This document shows, in pieces, positions 11,982 through 22,537 of a DNA stretch of 64,000 bases. The stretch's first letter is position 1, and every line of letters starts with the position of its first letter. Source of the stretch: Lojkania enalia (taxonomy: Eukaryota > Ascomycota > Dothideomycetes > Pleosporales); the NCBI GenBank assembly GCA_010094045.1, contig ML986662.1:1-64000 (forward strand). The letters run 5' to 3'. A program made the position numbers and the translations under genes. The notes beneath the pieces are model-generated. The model was not told where the DNA came from, ran no database searches, and was given only the letters and a program-made list of their open reading frames with translations.

Positions 11982-12866
11982 TTCAAACGCGCGGAAATGC
12001 AATCACCTTGACGCTGAAAAGTAAGAAGATAATCAGATATGAAGGGATTCGGATACATACAATATGAGAGAAGCTCCAGGGCACTTGCGTATCACACTTC
12101 AAGCTCCAAGCTCCCAGAGGCCATAGCTTTCAGAACTTGACCCCGCATTGAAAAAGGGACATTCAGCCAGTCCGGAGCCGGACTCGGAAAGATCAAAGAC
12201 TTGGTGGGCGTTTTCTTCAATGCAATAACATTGAGAGCTGGATGAGTTTTCCCGCGGATGCTCGGTATGCGGAAAGATGCGCGAGTCATGCCATCCCCAC
12301 CCTTGGTGCGCCAACGTCGAGGGCCAGGTGACGAACTAGGGACATCTGGATCCTGATCACCCCAGATAATATGCAATGCATAGGTCCCCCTAATGTGCGG
12401 GCGGAAGATTGGAGCATTTTCCGCCCGACTGCTCTCTCGGCCCGCTGCCTTGAGGATATTCAGAAAGAAGGGCTTCTCCTTCTCTGAATAACATTCTCCA
12501 AGGGACCAGAAGGTCTGCACAATTCGCTCACTGCATACCTAAGTATGCTTTTCTTTTGATCGACAAGCGGAATATTCGCGACTACATATTAAATATTTAA
12601 GCAAAAAGTGGGGTCATATATTCAATGTAGCAATTAACATACTGTGTATATGAAGACATGATTGTAGAAGGGCGCGAATTGCGAAGCAGAAAATTTCCAT
12701 GGTTCCGTCCATGTAGGAGGCCTGGGTGGGATGGTATATCATCACGTGATACCGCGTAATCGACGTTCCGACTTCGGTTTGGTTCCAAGCGGTCGCCGCA
12801 TTAACTCGAATACCACGACTCTCCTCTCGAACCCCGCAATCCTTGCGCCCGCATCATGCCCACGTT
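11982..12866. other. Divergent promoter region
   Basis: Region between the minus-strand SDR and the plus-strand gene at 12867. A 142-codon minus-strand frame (12092-12520) has no recognisable motif, lies in what should be the SDR 5' region, and is not called. Confidence 0.5.
12741..12750. promoter_or_regulatory. CACGTG palindrome (ATCACGTGAT)
   Basis: Perfect 10-bp palindrome 117 bp upstream of the ATG at 12867. It matches the E-box core bound by fungal bHLH factors such as Cbf1. Binding is inferred from the motif and position only. Confidence 0.5.
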
Positions 12867-14684
12867 ATGGCGAACACTACTACGCGCATCGCGCAGACCT
12901 CTTACGAAGCAAAGCGCGCATACAAGAAGCATGGCCCGCATGTGCCCGAAAGCGAACTCCGGCGGCTGGAACGCGCCGTCGTGCTAGAAGAACGCGCAGC
13001 TCGCATCCAGGAGCAAGAGGGACGCCGGAAAGTAGCAAAGAGGAAGCGTGAAGAACGGGAGCGCAAGGAGCAAGAAATCAGGAAAGAGCTAGGAGTCGGG
13101 CTAGCGACACAATTGATCGGATTCAGTCACAGCCAGGCGCACATGAAGAGCGGCATGGAGGCTTTTTTGGGATTTAAGCAACGAGCCCATGAGGATAAGG
13201 CTAGAGAATTGCATGAAGTAGAGGATCTAGACAAGGCGGTAGAGGAGGCGGAGAAAGAACCATGGGACGAGGGTAGTGGAGAGGATGTGCTTGCGGATCT
13301 CCTAGATGAGGATTATTGGCTTGACGACGATCTGGATGATGATACATTACTCGAAGCACACGACTTGACCATGTCGGATAACCACGAAGGGGTTTTGGAA
13401 GCCCTTCCAGACCTACAACCACCATCTCTGCCGGCAGCTGTTCAACCATTAAAGCCGCCCGTACTTAATGACGATCCAGAATTTAGCCGGATACATGGGC
13501 CTACTAACAGGTCGATTGAGGATGTTCTCGAAAGGCTTCCAGAGCCGTTGATCGAGCTGCTATCTCAAGACATATCTACCAACACGCCATATTGGAACCC
13601 CACTCCCACCCTCTTGCACCTATTGAATCCTGCTGGACTACCGCCGCATAGGCTCCGTATAAAAGTAGGATGCATTGTTGTGCTTCTACGAGATCTCAAC
13701 GCGAGTAGTCAACTGTCAAAAAGTAGTCATCTACGCGTACTCCGCGTGGAGAAGGAGCGACTAGAGTGTCAGGTCCTTGACGGCCAACTAGAAGGCACCA
13801 AAACATTTCTTACACGTGTGCCATTTGCTGCTAAATATCGAAACGAGGATCAATGCTTGTTCCAGAGGACTCAATTCCCTATCTGCGTCTCAACAGACTA
13901 TACCTGTCCGGCCCCGCCCCAAGAGATTCTTCCGTTTACCTTCAAACTTCCTTCAATATCTGGCCAACCATCCAAGTCAACGAATGGTCCTAGGAAGTTA
14001 ACGCGTACCTCCTCTCGGGAAAAACGAAGCTCGAATCCAAACCCAAGCTTCAGAATGCCAGGGTTGCCGGCATCAAAATTCGCTAAGTCAGCTTCGACGC
14101 TCAAGCTGGATCCGCCTTCTATACCCTCTCTATTAGATGGTTGGGTCGACTTTCTCGATAGTGGTTCTCAGATCGCTAGAGAGTTATCATCTGATGACTC
14201 TATCGTCGAGGCAAATCTACAAACACCAGCGGAACCGTCATCAACACTAGTAATGGAAGACTTTGATTTCTCTTTGGACGATCTCCGAGATCTATATGAT
14301 CAACCAGCGCCATCATCCAATTCTCTAGTAATCAATGCAACTGATAAGAGCCATCGCCCACCCAATCAACCTACGTCTACGCTAATGTCGCCCCAAAAAT
14401 TGAGAGATATCCCTCCCGCCCAGCCTCTTATGCCGCCGCCACCGCCTAGGACATTTCCCCAACAGCCCGATCTTAAAAGAAAAATATCGATTAATCAAGA
14501 GTCTACTAGGTCAACAAAACGGCCAAATATCCAGCAGCCTAAACTTATAACAGTTACAGCAAATTTCAATCCGGTTATGAAACCTGGCGGTTCTTTCAGT
14601 GAATTTGGGCTATCGACGCAGGATGTCACTTCACTGCTTGATGACGATGGATCGATTCTTTCATCGCCCGAGGCCACCGCTTGA
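12867..14684 (+). CDS. Hypothetical fungal protein, coiled coil plus acidic/disordered regions
   Basis: Single exon, 605 aa, from ATG 12867 (MANTTTRIAQTSYEAK). The frame is open further up only through non-ATG codons. Residues about 25-85 form a charged helix rich in Glu, Arg and Lys, probably a coiled coil. It is followed by GLATQLIGFSHSQAHMKSG, then a strongly acidic stretch (near 130-165, many Asp/Glu) and long Pro/Ser-rich disordered segments. A short acidic motif, EDFDFSLDDLRDLYD, lies near residue 470. I do not recognise a catalytic domain. It is convergent with the Dom34 gene, whose end is 153 bp away. Nuclear or scaffold roles are possible but unproven. Confidence 0.8.
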   Translation: MANTTTRIAQTSYEAKRAYKKHGPHVPESELRRLERAVVLEERAARIQEQEGRRKVAKRKREERERKEQEIRKELGVGLATQLIGFSHSQAHMKSGMEAFLGFKQRAHEDKARELHEVEDLDKAVEEAEKEPWDEGSGEDVLADLLDEDYWLDDDLDDDTLLEAHDLTMSDNHEGVLEALPDLQPPSLPAAVQPLKPPVLNDDPEFSRIHGPTNRSIEDVLERLPEPLIELLSQDISTNTPYWNPTPTLLHLLNPAGLPPHRLRIKVGCIVVLLRDLNASSQLSKSSHLRVLRVEKERLECQVLDGQLEGTKTFLTRVPFAAKYRNEDQCLFQRTQFPICVSTDYTCPAPPQEILPFTFKLPSISGQPSKSTNGPRKLTRTSSREKRSSNPNPSFRMPGLPASKFAKSASTLKLDPPSIPSLLDGWVDFLDSGSQIARELSSDDSIVEANLQTPAEPSSTLVMEDFDFSLDDLRDLYDQPAPSSNSLVINATDKSHRPPNQPTSTLMSPQKLRDIPPAQPLMPPPPPRTFPQQPDLKRKISINQESTRSTKRPNIQQPKLITVTANFNPVMKPGGSFSEFGLSTQDVTSLLDDDGSILSSPEATA

Positions 14685-14837
14685 AATTTTTATTGTTAGT
14701 GTACGGATCGCCTTGGATAGAGCTAGAACTGCAAATGGAATCATCTATCTGTGACGATTGTGCGGTTATAGGAAGCATGCATTTACAATGGGCGACATAA
14801 TCTGATGAACAATATTCTTTTTTTTATTTGCTTAACT

Positions 14838-16067
14838 CTATCCATTCATGTCCTCCACATCCCGGACCGCATCATTCGCCCCTTCATCTTCATCTTCATC
14901 TTCATCTAGATCTTCTAGTGGAAACGTTAAGATAGCCGCCACGTTTCCCAGACTCTCCAACCTCTTCCCACTCTCGTGTAGGCTGCTAAACACCCTGACC
15001 TCGCCACCACCCTCTCTCACTCGCTCGACAAGTGCTACCCATCTTTTTCTCTCCGCTACATTCTGTGCCCTAAATAATGCGTTCGAAATTAGCAGCTTGC
15101 CGCCCCCTTGCCCAACGGCACCCTTCTCGACCGCCCTATCGACCTCTCGAGGCCCATACCATGCGCGGCCATCATCTTGCCGTAGAAGTGCCATGAACTT
15201 GTCCATGTAATCTGTTTCCTTGGCGTACTTTGTGTCCGAAAGTTTCGCCTTAATCGCCGGTGAAGAAAGGACTTCGGATAGGGAATGCAAATGCGGTGAC
15301 GAGGAATGCGCAACCAAGACGCTCGGCAGTAGCGCCAGGAGCTGTTTATTCGTGGTCCTTGTCGCCTCCGTCTTAATATACTGCAAAAAGCTCTGTGCCA
15401 CAAATCCTGGGCTCGCTAGTAGCAACGGCACCGTCTTATCCGTCTGTTGCGGCATTGCATTTCCCAAATCTAGATGCCGCAATAACGTAGAAAGCGTTGT
15501 ACTGTAGAACTTCTCCATCCCCTTGTCGTGCCCATCCAGCCCTCCTCTCCTTTTCCGCGGCACAGGTACCTCAACCCGTTGCCGCAGTATCGTCTGATGT
15601 TCCGTGATCAAGCAAATATTCGCCAGGCCCTCGTCCATGACAACAGCCCATAGTTCTGCCCTCTGCGTTGTATCACAGGCCTCCCTCAGCATCTCCAGCG
15701 CCACACTATCCCACCCATCCCCTTTCTCGAGCGTAAATTTCCGATTTAACTCCAGATCTAGCGTATGATGCGAGCCTAGCTTCACGTGCTCGTTTTCCGA
15801 AACTACTTTGCCGGCGACGTGCAGCTGCCCCGAGCCGATATCGAAGTCAGTGGATGTCACGGCAATGGTAAGGTCGAGGGTTATACGCTGCGAGGTGACG
15901 GAGCCGGCGTCGCTGGTTTTGGATATTCGGCGGACGGCTCGCGCACGGAGGAGATCAGTGGGTTGTATTAGGTTGAAAGCGTGCCACATGTCTTCAGGCT
16001 CTTCGGGGAGGAGAGTTGCGAAGCCAGTGCCGTGTTTGGCGTCGATTTGGGATTTGAGGAGACGCAT
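14838..16067 (-). CDS. dom34: Dom34/Pelota ribosome-rescue factor
   Basis: Single-exon 409-aa protein resembling Pelota along its length. The N-terminal domain has the typical LLPEEPEDMWHAFNLI (residues about 19-34). The middle domain has AVVMDEGLANICLIT and the basic loop VPVPRKRRGG. The C-terminal eRF1_3-like domain has AQSFLQYI, the LSDTKYAKETD stretch, DDGRAWYGPREV, and ends with EVRVFSSLHESGKRLESLG...AAILTFPLED plus an acidic tail. Dom34 works with the GTPase Hbs1 to split stalled ribosomes in no-go and non-stop mRNA decay in the cytosol. It lacks the GGQ motif of true release factors, as expected. The gene looks intact, and it marks the last core-type gene before the repeat-rich island. 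Confidence 0.96.
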   Translation of the reverse strand: MRLLKSQIDAKHGTGFATLLPEEPEDMWHAFNLIQPTDLLRARAVRRISKTSDAGSVTSQRITLDLTIAVTSTDFDIGSGQLHVAGKVVSENEHVKLGSHHTLDLELNRKFTLEKGDGWDSVALEMLREACDTTQRAELWAVVMDEGLANICLITEHQTILRQRVEVPVPRKRRGGLDGHDKGMEKFYSTTLSTLLRHLDLGNAMPQQTDKTVPLLLASPGFVAQSFLQYIKTEATRTTNKQLLALLPSVLVAHSSSPHLHSLSEVLSSPAIKAKLSDTKYAKETDYMDKFMALLRQDDGRAWYGPREVDRAVEKGAVGQGGGKLLISNALFRAQNVAERKRWVALVERVREGGGEVRVFSSLHESGKRLESLGNVAAILTFPLEDLDEDEDEDEGANDAVRDVEDMNG

Positions 16068-16641
16068 GGTGGGGGGTTTGCGGGCTTGGGATATTGATGT
16101 GCCAGTAAAGTTGGGAGTCCCGGGCGGCCAATCTGGTGTAGCAATATTCAGATCATTTATAGAGAAGTAGTGTTTCGGGGTTTCTATGAAATTGTCTCGC
16201 TTTATATAGGTGTGGCGTAGTGATTGGGGTGTGGAAGAGTAGTGACGTGGTGGTACATTTCCGCGCTAAATTTAAGCTTACCCGCGGTAAGCTTATCAGT
16301 CAACATCATGATTCGCGTCTCGTTTCATCTAATCTTCTTACTCATGTTGTTCCATAACATGATGTTCTCTATCGCTTACAAACTTGAATAAAGCTTTTTG
16401 GACCTACTATCTAACGTCATGTTGGCTATGATACCTTTGAATTCATAGAATCTACACGATTGAGGCTCCACTTGTGCTCAAATATAGCGCTGCGCTAAAC
16501 ATAGTCACCACTGCTTTAATTTTTATGGCAGCCTTCGTTAAATATTTCTTTCCTGCTATTCCGGGAAGTGTTGAATTTTCGACTCCATCCGGGTAGCCCT
16601 AATCAGGTACCAAGGCTGACCTTGGCACGGCAAGTAAATAT
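16068..16641. other. AT-rich intergenic region, left edge of the island
   Basis: Promoter side of the Dom34 gene, becoming AT-rich towards the first LTR-like insertion. No gene seen. Confidence 0.5.
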
Positions 16642-16790
16642 TGTCGCGTATCAGGGAGCATCAATTGCTGAGGCAAATATTGATGTATTGAAGGAGGGTA
16701 AGTGGCCTACTTCGGCAGAAGCTGGCGATGGCGAGACTATATAGGCCTGAAAACAGACCAACTATAATAGGATAGTAGAAACATGTGACA
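16642..16790 (+). mobile_element. Solo LTR, family B, copy 1
   Basis: A 149-bp segment begins TGTCGCGTATCAGGG and ends AACATGTGACA, so it has TG...CA ends. It is flanked by the direct repeat AATAT at 16637-16641 and 16791-16795. A TATATA box (GACTATATAGG) sits in the middle, as in LTR promoters. A near-identical second copy lies at 37984-38133 with a different target duplication. No internal retroelement sequence adjoins it, so it is read as a solo LTR or a very short non-autonomous element. Confidence 0.88.
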
Positions 16791-16898
16791 AATATTTCCC
16801 CATAACTGGGACTAGAACATTTCCAGCCCAACATTAAAGAAGGTAACTCGTTGTGCCCTTCATCACCCCATTTTATCTTTGAGATGCTATCCCTCATT

Positions 16899-16992
16899 TG
16901 TGGTGAGAGGCGAATCTTGTCTCAGGGAGGGAGATGAGGAGCTGAACTGGTTGATTGAGGATGGCCAGCAGGCCATATTTATGTATATAAGA
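16899..16992 (+). repeat. First 94 bp of LTR family A, cut by the assembly gap
   Basis: Identical over all 94 bases to 17003-17096 on the other side of the N gap. It begins at the exact LTR start (TGTGGTGAGAGG) and is best read as the same sequence repeated by the assembler, not as a second insertion. Confidence 0.85.
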
Positions 16993-17002
16993 NNNNNNNN
17001 NN
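16993..17002. other. Assembly gap (10 N)
   Basis: Ten Ns. The flanks carry the same 94 bp, so the true distance is unknown and may be negative (an overlap). Confidence 0.99.
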
Positions 17003-17229
17003 TGTGGTGAGAGGCGAATCTTGTCTCAGGGAGGGAGATGAGGAGCTGAACTGGTTGATTGAGGATGGCCAGCAGGCCATATTTATGTATATAAGAAAGG
17101 GTATATCAGCTGATATCCAGCGTAATCTGATATTGTGCGACGGTATCCGATACAACCTGCAACCGGATAACTTGCTCCCGTACGATAGCAGGAAATCGTA
17201 CTCAGTGGACTCGCCAAATCCCTATCACA
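17003..17229 (+). mobile_element. Solo LTR, family A, copy 1
   Basis: A 227-bp segment running TGTGGTGAGAGGCG to CCCTATCACA. It contains TATATAAG near 17090 and the palindrome ATATCAGCTGATAT. It is similar over its full length to 41057-41283 on the other strand, and its 5' part to 18036-18239. The bases before the gap-side copy (TCATT) and after this copy (GAATA) do not match, so no target duplication can be shown here. Confidence 0.82.
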
Positions 17230-18035
17230 GAATAGATTGCTGTGCTGGAAGTCGATCTTGTATCGTCTAGATCCTCGTGCTTAAGGGTGCTATTCAAATA
17301 TTATAGCGAACACTTTCAACGCTCCTGTGATGCTTATTATTGAGTTAAAAATATACTCGCCTGGTGGTACAGATTATGGGGTATGGGGTCCTAATCCAGC
17401 TCAGCCCGACAGGGTATGGTATCTAGATAGCTTCTGGATTGTTAAAGTTCCCCATCTGAATCATACAACGCATGGGAGCTATATTTAGGAAGGTACTTGT
17501 ATATATCTCACCTATGCGTGGGGAATCTTCACTCCGGTCATAATTGGTGTTTTAAACAATGCACAGTGAATCAACCCAAAGATAATGCCTACCAAGGCGC
17601 ATGGTGAGATCGACAGCTTTGCGAAAGGTCTTTGGGTAGTGGATCAAGCCCGGTTCACTCTAAGAAGCCTTTGTATGCTGTGGTCGTGAGTTTGAGGCCA
17701 GGAGTTTGTCGTCAATACTAACTGAGAGAGGTACTCTGGTCGCTCTTGTAGGGTATTCGACTCGCGAAGCTTTGGTTCCTGTCCTGCAGAAACGTATAAT
17801 AGCCGAGGAAGGGTAAAGGTGTTATATACACGTCTGCGAATGCACTCCTCATGTAATGGGTCACAACCTGAAGCCGGACTAGAATACTGTAGAGTCTGAT
17901 CTGATGCAATAGAATCCACTATATGTATAATCTTCTATAAACTATTAGCTAGGCGTCGGAACTCAACGGCTAACATAATAAACTACCTATCTGAAAGGTC
18001 CTCGCCATTCTCTCCAGGATTCAAGTGATCTATTT
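17230..18035. other. Repeat-island spacer without a gene
   Basis: About 800 bp of AT-rich sequence. Fragments near 17520-17650 can be read as peptide (for example FTPVIIGVLNN) but carry in-frame stops. No confident homology. Confidence 0.45.
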
Positions 18036-18239
18036 TGTGGTGAGAGGCGAATCTTGTCTCAGGGAGGGAGATGAGGAGCTGAACTGGTTGATTGAAGATG
18101 GCCAGCGGGCCATATTTATGTACATGAAAAAGGGGTATATCAGCTGATATCCAGCGTGATATCCGGCGTGATATCGACCGTGATATCGTACGTCGATATC
18201 TGATACAGCTCGGCAGACTAGCCGAAAATCCCCATGACA
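18036..18239 (+). mobile_element. Solo LTR, family A, copy 2 (diverged)
   Basis: A 204-bp segment begins TGTGGTGAGAGGCG and ends CCCCATGACA, flanked by the perfect direct repeat TATTT at 18031-18035 and 18240-18244. The first ~115 bp match copy 1 closely. The 3' part has been replaced or expanded by a 12-bp tandem array. Confidence 0.86.
18145..18192 (+). repeat. Four tandem 12-mers TGATATCnnnCG inside LTR copy 2
   Basis: Units at 18145, 18157, 18169 and 18181 (TGATATCCAGCG, TGATATCCGGCG, TGATATCGACCG, TGATATCGTACG). Each has a GATATC palindrome. The other family A copies carry only the single ancestral unit. Confidence 0.9.
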
Positions 18240-19944
18240 TATTTCTTCGTCTGAGGCTACAACGTCTATAGAATAGATGGTTTCACTATGAATCTCTTTG
18301 ACTAGGTATCGCCGTGGCTTCCGGTTTTCAAGTAGGGTAATTTTAATGTTCATTTGAAACTAGGCATTTGATGGATTAGCGATGATATCTTCTAGCTTCT
18401 CATGAATGTGTTTCTCCTCTATCCGGTTCGATAGCAAGCTGCAGAGATAATAGCCCGTTTTAGCGAACGATATTAGGGCTTGGATGTTGTAAAAGGGGTA
18501 CCGCAATTCATGGCATGGACCATCTGGACTAGTGGAAAGGTTCGAGTTGAACCGAACTTTCTGATTTCGTGGAGTTAGCCCTCGCATGTCCGGCAGGAGT
18601 AGTTTGGCCCTATATCCATAGCTGTTGATGATCTTTTGCTGTGGTGTGGAGGACTCTGACTCGCTCCTACGAACCAAATTCAACACTTCCCATCTGTCTC
18701 TGGTGTGAGTGATGTTGATTGTGTTGGTTTCTCGGTGCACCTTGACAGGTCGTAGTTGGTCAGGTCACCGTGTTGGAGAGGGACTGACGAAACTAGGGCG
18801 CCTGTGTAACCAATGAAGTTAAGCCACTACGCTAGCCACCTTAGCCGTAGTAATATGAAAGTGATGCATATCACCGAAATCGGCTGATAGTAGAGAAGGA
18901 TATTCTCTAAGAGTTAATTTGACTGAGGCTGGTGGATGAAATTTTCTAGTGCATTCCTGGAGCCGTTTATGCCCACAGCATATTGTCTAGCTTAGGGACG
19001 ATAGGGCCGGTTAAATATTCATTGTGACCACTGTTTGAGTTTGCACCATCATATTCATACCGTTGAAGATCTGTAGAACAACCGAGAATATCTCGCCACA
19101 AAAACTTCTAATATACATAGTAGTATCATTGAGGGGTCTGCGTAGGCGTTCGTGGAGTTATTTCTGTGGAAATATCAAGAGGTTATCTAGGTTCATAACT
19201 GTTTTCTTAGTCAATTACACTTGGAGATGTCCCTGATTGGCTAGTCAATAACATTCGAAAATATCCCTTTGGCCAGTTTCTGAGTAGCTAGTTAGCCATT
19301 CAATAACTGGCCGTACTATAATAGACTAGAGAATTAGCCAGTCAAATGCAAACACTGGTTAGTTATTTACGGCTCCTAGAACTCTAGTGTTATAAGTGCA
19401 GAGAGTTACTTACATCCTCACTACGCCAATTCCGCCGCCATTGCCGTCTTCTTATCTCTCCCCATTTTCGTTTCATGCTAATTTCATTTAGGAGGTTAAC
19501 CGACATCCCTGGCCTGCGGAATTGCTGACCCCTCTCGAATATCACGTGGCCACATCACGTGTTATATCTTAGCGTCGACGGTGGTTTCTCTGCTTGCGGC
19601 AGGTGAATGCAACCGCCGATCCATTGTCCCGTGTAAAAGCGGAGTAGACGGGCTTTAAATTGCAGCAAAAAGACGCCCAGAACAGCCGCGGGGAGGCTTC
19701 ATGTTGGTTATTTTCCAGGAACAGGTCTTGGCTGCGGCTAAAGAGGCAGGTGGGACCTGGAAATGTCTTGGCGTCTGACATCCCGATATGAAGATATGGG
19801 ACGATGCAGGTTCGTGATCCGAGAACCTGGACAGCATGTATATTTGCGTCATGGCCCAGGTATTTGGAGAGCAGCTTTCTGAGCTCTTTTTCCTCTCGCA
19901 TTCTCGGATCCCTTTCCTGGTTGATAGCTCAATTGCTGTAGAAG
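18240..19944. other. AT-rich spacer and DPP5 promoter
   Basis: No supported gene. A 126-codon minus-strand frame at 18360-18740 reads like protein in places (YRAKLLLPDMRGLTPRNQK) and could be an exon or relic, but I find no domain. The last ~400 bp should hold the promoter of the peptidase gene. Confidence 0.45.
19543..19561. promoter_or_regulatory. Paired CACGTG E-boxes
   Basis: CACGTG at 19543-19548 and again at 19556-19561, about 390 bp upstream of the peptidase start. Candidate bHLH (Cbf1-like) sites, judged from motif and spacing alone. Confidence 0.4.
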
Positions 19945-22327
19945 ATGGCGTGGAGTACGGCCGCTTTGGCTGCAAGTCTGTTCCTGGGATATGCGACGGC
20001 TTTTAATTACACGTTCGTACTATGATGGCGCGAATGGGAGAGAATGCTGACGCGCCGTAGGCAGATGCTCGCTGCCCCCAGGCGCAGCACTGCGAATGTG
20101 AACCCCAGCGGTGTAAGTCCCTTTTCAGGCCATATGGAGCTTGTAAACTGACTAAACATTGCTAACAGGAAATTGCGCTGTTCTCGTCGACTACTTATGA
20201 CTGGGATGAGCACGAGTCCTCGACGACCTGGAACATTCTGGATGTCGCTAGTGGAAATGTCACAGAAGCACCCTTCGATTCTTCGGTTTCGGAGATCGTG
20301 TGGATTGGTGATACAGATACGAGCATCCTGTACATTAATGGCTCGAACGACGAGATTCCTGGTGGGGTCACCTTGTACACTGCAGATCTTGGTGCCGACG
20401 AATTCTCGCCGTAAGTTTTACTAGATGCTTCGTCAATTCTCCGAGTCGAGACTTATAATATCCCAGAACGCTTGTCGCATCGCTCAATGCGCCATTTGCC
20501 GGATTGAAAGCCGTAAAGACAGAATCTGGCTCTATTAACTTCGTTGCCAACTGCCTTTCTTACTGGAACAATGGCTCAGCTTACAACCCGGAGCTCGCCA
20601 CTGCTCCGTTGACCTCCGGCCAGCTTTATGATGCCAACTTCGTCCGTCATTGGGACTTTTACATCACACAGGAGCGATATGCTATTTTTAGTGGTGTACT
20701 CTCCGCGTCGTATGGCTCACCATTTTCCTTCAACGGTGAGATGAAGAACCTCCTTTGGGGAATGGATGCGCCCGTCACAAAGCCGGAGACTCCAGTTTTG
20801 CCCTTCGGCGACCAAGGCGACTACGACATCTCCCCTGATGGTAGAACCGTTGCCTTCCTTACGAAGGCTCCAGAGCTCCCGAAGGCGAACTACACTGCCA
20901 GCTACATCTTCATTGTGCCACATGACGCGTCCTCTGTTGCAGTCCCAGTCAATGGTCCCAACAGCACTGCTCCTGAAGCTGCTAAAGGCGCTTCTGCAAG
21001 CCCAAGGTGGTCTCCGGATAGCAAGAAGCTCGCATATGCTCAGCAAAATGGCATCTCGTACGAATCTGACCGCTTCCAGCTTTATGTCGCTAATATAGAT
21101 GGCCTCAAGGCCAACATAAGCCCCATTGCCGAGAATTGGGACTCTAGTCCCTCAAGCTTCCAATGGAGCAAAGATGGCAAAGATCTTTACGTTCTGTCTG
21201 AGCTCCACGCCGCCAACCGGCTCTGGATAGTTGCATCTGACGCTGGGGCGGACTACAAACCTGAAAACGTCACCGGGCCCCAGAGCATCGTTGCTGACTT
21301 TGGAATGCTGCCTGATTGTTCCTTCCTTATATCTGCGCAAACAAGCTGGACAAGCCGCATGTTCTACACTATCATCCCCGGAGGTGACCCCAAAGTCCTC
21401 TTCACAGCGAACGAAGTCGACCCTGAACTTGCAGGCCTCGGGCCCCAAGATGTGTCTAACTTCTGGTACGAGGGTGGCGATGGCGATATGATCCAATGCT
21501 TTGTCTTCTACCCCACCAACTTCGACCCCAACAAGTCCTACCCGCTCGTCTTCAATGTCCATGGTGGGCCACAGGTCAGCCAAGGGGATAACTGGAGCAC
21601 ACGCTGGAATTTGAGGATGTGGGCTGATCTAGGCTACATTGTTACTAGCCCACAATTCACCGGAACCGCAAGCTATGGTCAAGCGTTTACGGATAAGATT
21701 CAAGCAAACTGGGGGGGGACTCCCTACCAGGACCTAGTGAAGTTGTGGGACTATCTCGAGGCCAACGTCAGTTATATCGATACCGCCAATGCCGTTGCAG
21801 TCGGCGCCAGTTATGGCGGATACATGTAAGCCTAAATTTCTTCCTACAAAACTCTCTTTCGTGCTGTGTTGCTGATACATTGAATTAGGATGAACTGGAT
21901 CCAAGGACATGATCTCGGCCGCAAATTCAAAGCTCTCGTTTGTCACGACGGAAAAGTCAACAATGTAGCCGCCTATGGGACCGAAGAGCTCTGGTTCATA
22001 GAACAAGACAACAATGGCACGATTTGGAACAACCGCGAGAACTACGAGAGATGGGACCCTCTCTTCCACGCCAAGAACTTCTCTACCCCGGAATTTGTTA
22101 TTCATAATGACCTCGACTACCGCGTTCTTGAAAGCGAGGGCCTTCAGCTATTCAATATTTTGCAGAGCTTAGGTGTGCCCAGTCGCTTCCTGCATTTCCC
22201 GGACGAGGGCCACTGGGTTCTGAGTCGCGAGAATAGTGCAGTTTGGCATCGGAGTATTTTCAACTGGATTAACTACTGGACTGGAAAAGAGGACGAGTTG
22301 ATCCAGGATATCGTCATCAAGTCCTGA
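19945..22327 (+). CDS. Secreted dipeptidyl-peptidase V-type serine peptidase (S9)
   Basis: Five exons: 19945-20012, 20061-20112, 20169-20410, 20467-21825 and 21889-22327. Phases are consistent and the product is about 719 aa, the normal DPP5 size. Residues 1-19 (MAWSTAALAASLFLGYATA) form a signal peptide. A beta-propeller-like N-terminal region follows, then an alpha/beta-hydrolase domain with the nucleophile in GASYGG (Ser569), Asp650 in HNDLDYRV and His682 in DEGHWV. Several N-glycosylation sequons are present. DPP5 enzymes are secreted and trim X-Ala or X-Pro type dipeptides from peptides during protein use. The first intron has a weak donor (GTTCGT); a donor at GTACTA with acceptor GCAG is an alternative that changes one residue. 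The gene is intact although repeats flank it. Confidence 0.92.
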
Positions 22328-22537
22328 TAATTGGAGATGAATACCTGGTGACCAAGATGACGAACTGAAACGCTCGTTAAACGTAGTCCAAATGTATATA
22401 TGATCATATCTGAAACAAAAACTTAGTCTTTGGGCAACATTGAATAGTAATATCTTTCAGATCGCATTGTCTCTCGTGAATAGCAATGTCAGTGCACAGA
22501 ATATGTAGCCGGGATTTTCTGAGTGGAGACCTTATCG

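Noticed and set aside
12092..12520. 142-codon minus-strand frame upstream of the SDR
   Set aside because: It lies in the expected SDR 5' region and reads as unstructured, without motifs.
16899..17229. Two tandem LTRs at the gap
   Set aside because: The 94-bp copies are identical and meet at an N gap, so assembly overlap is the simpler reading.
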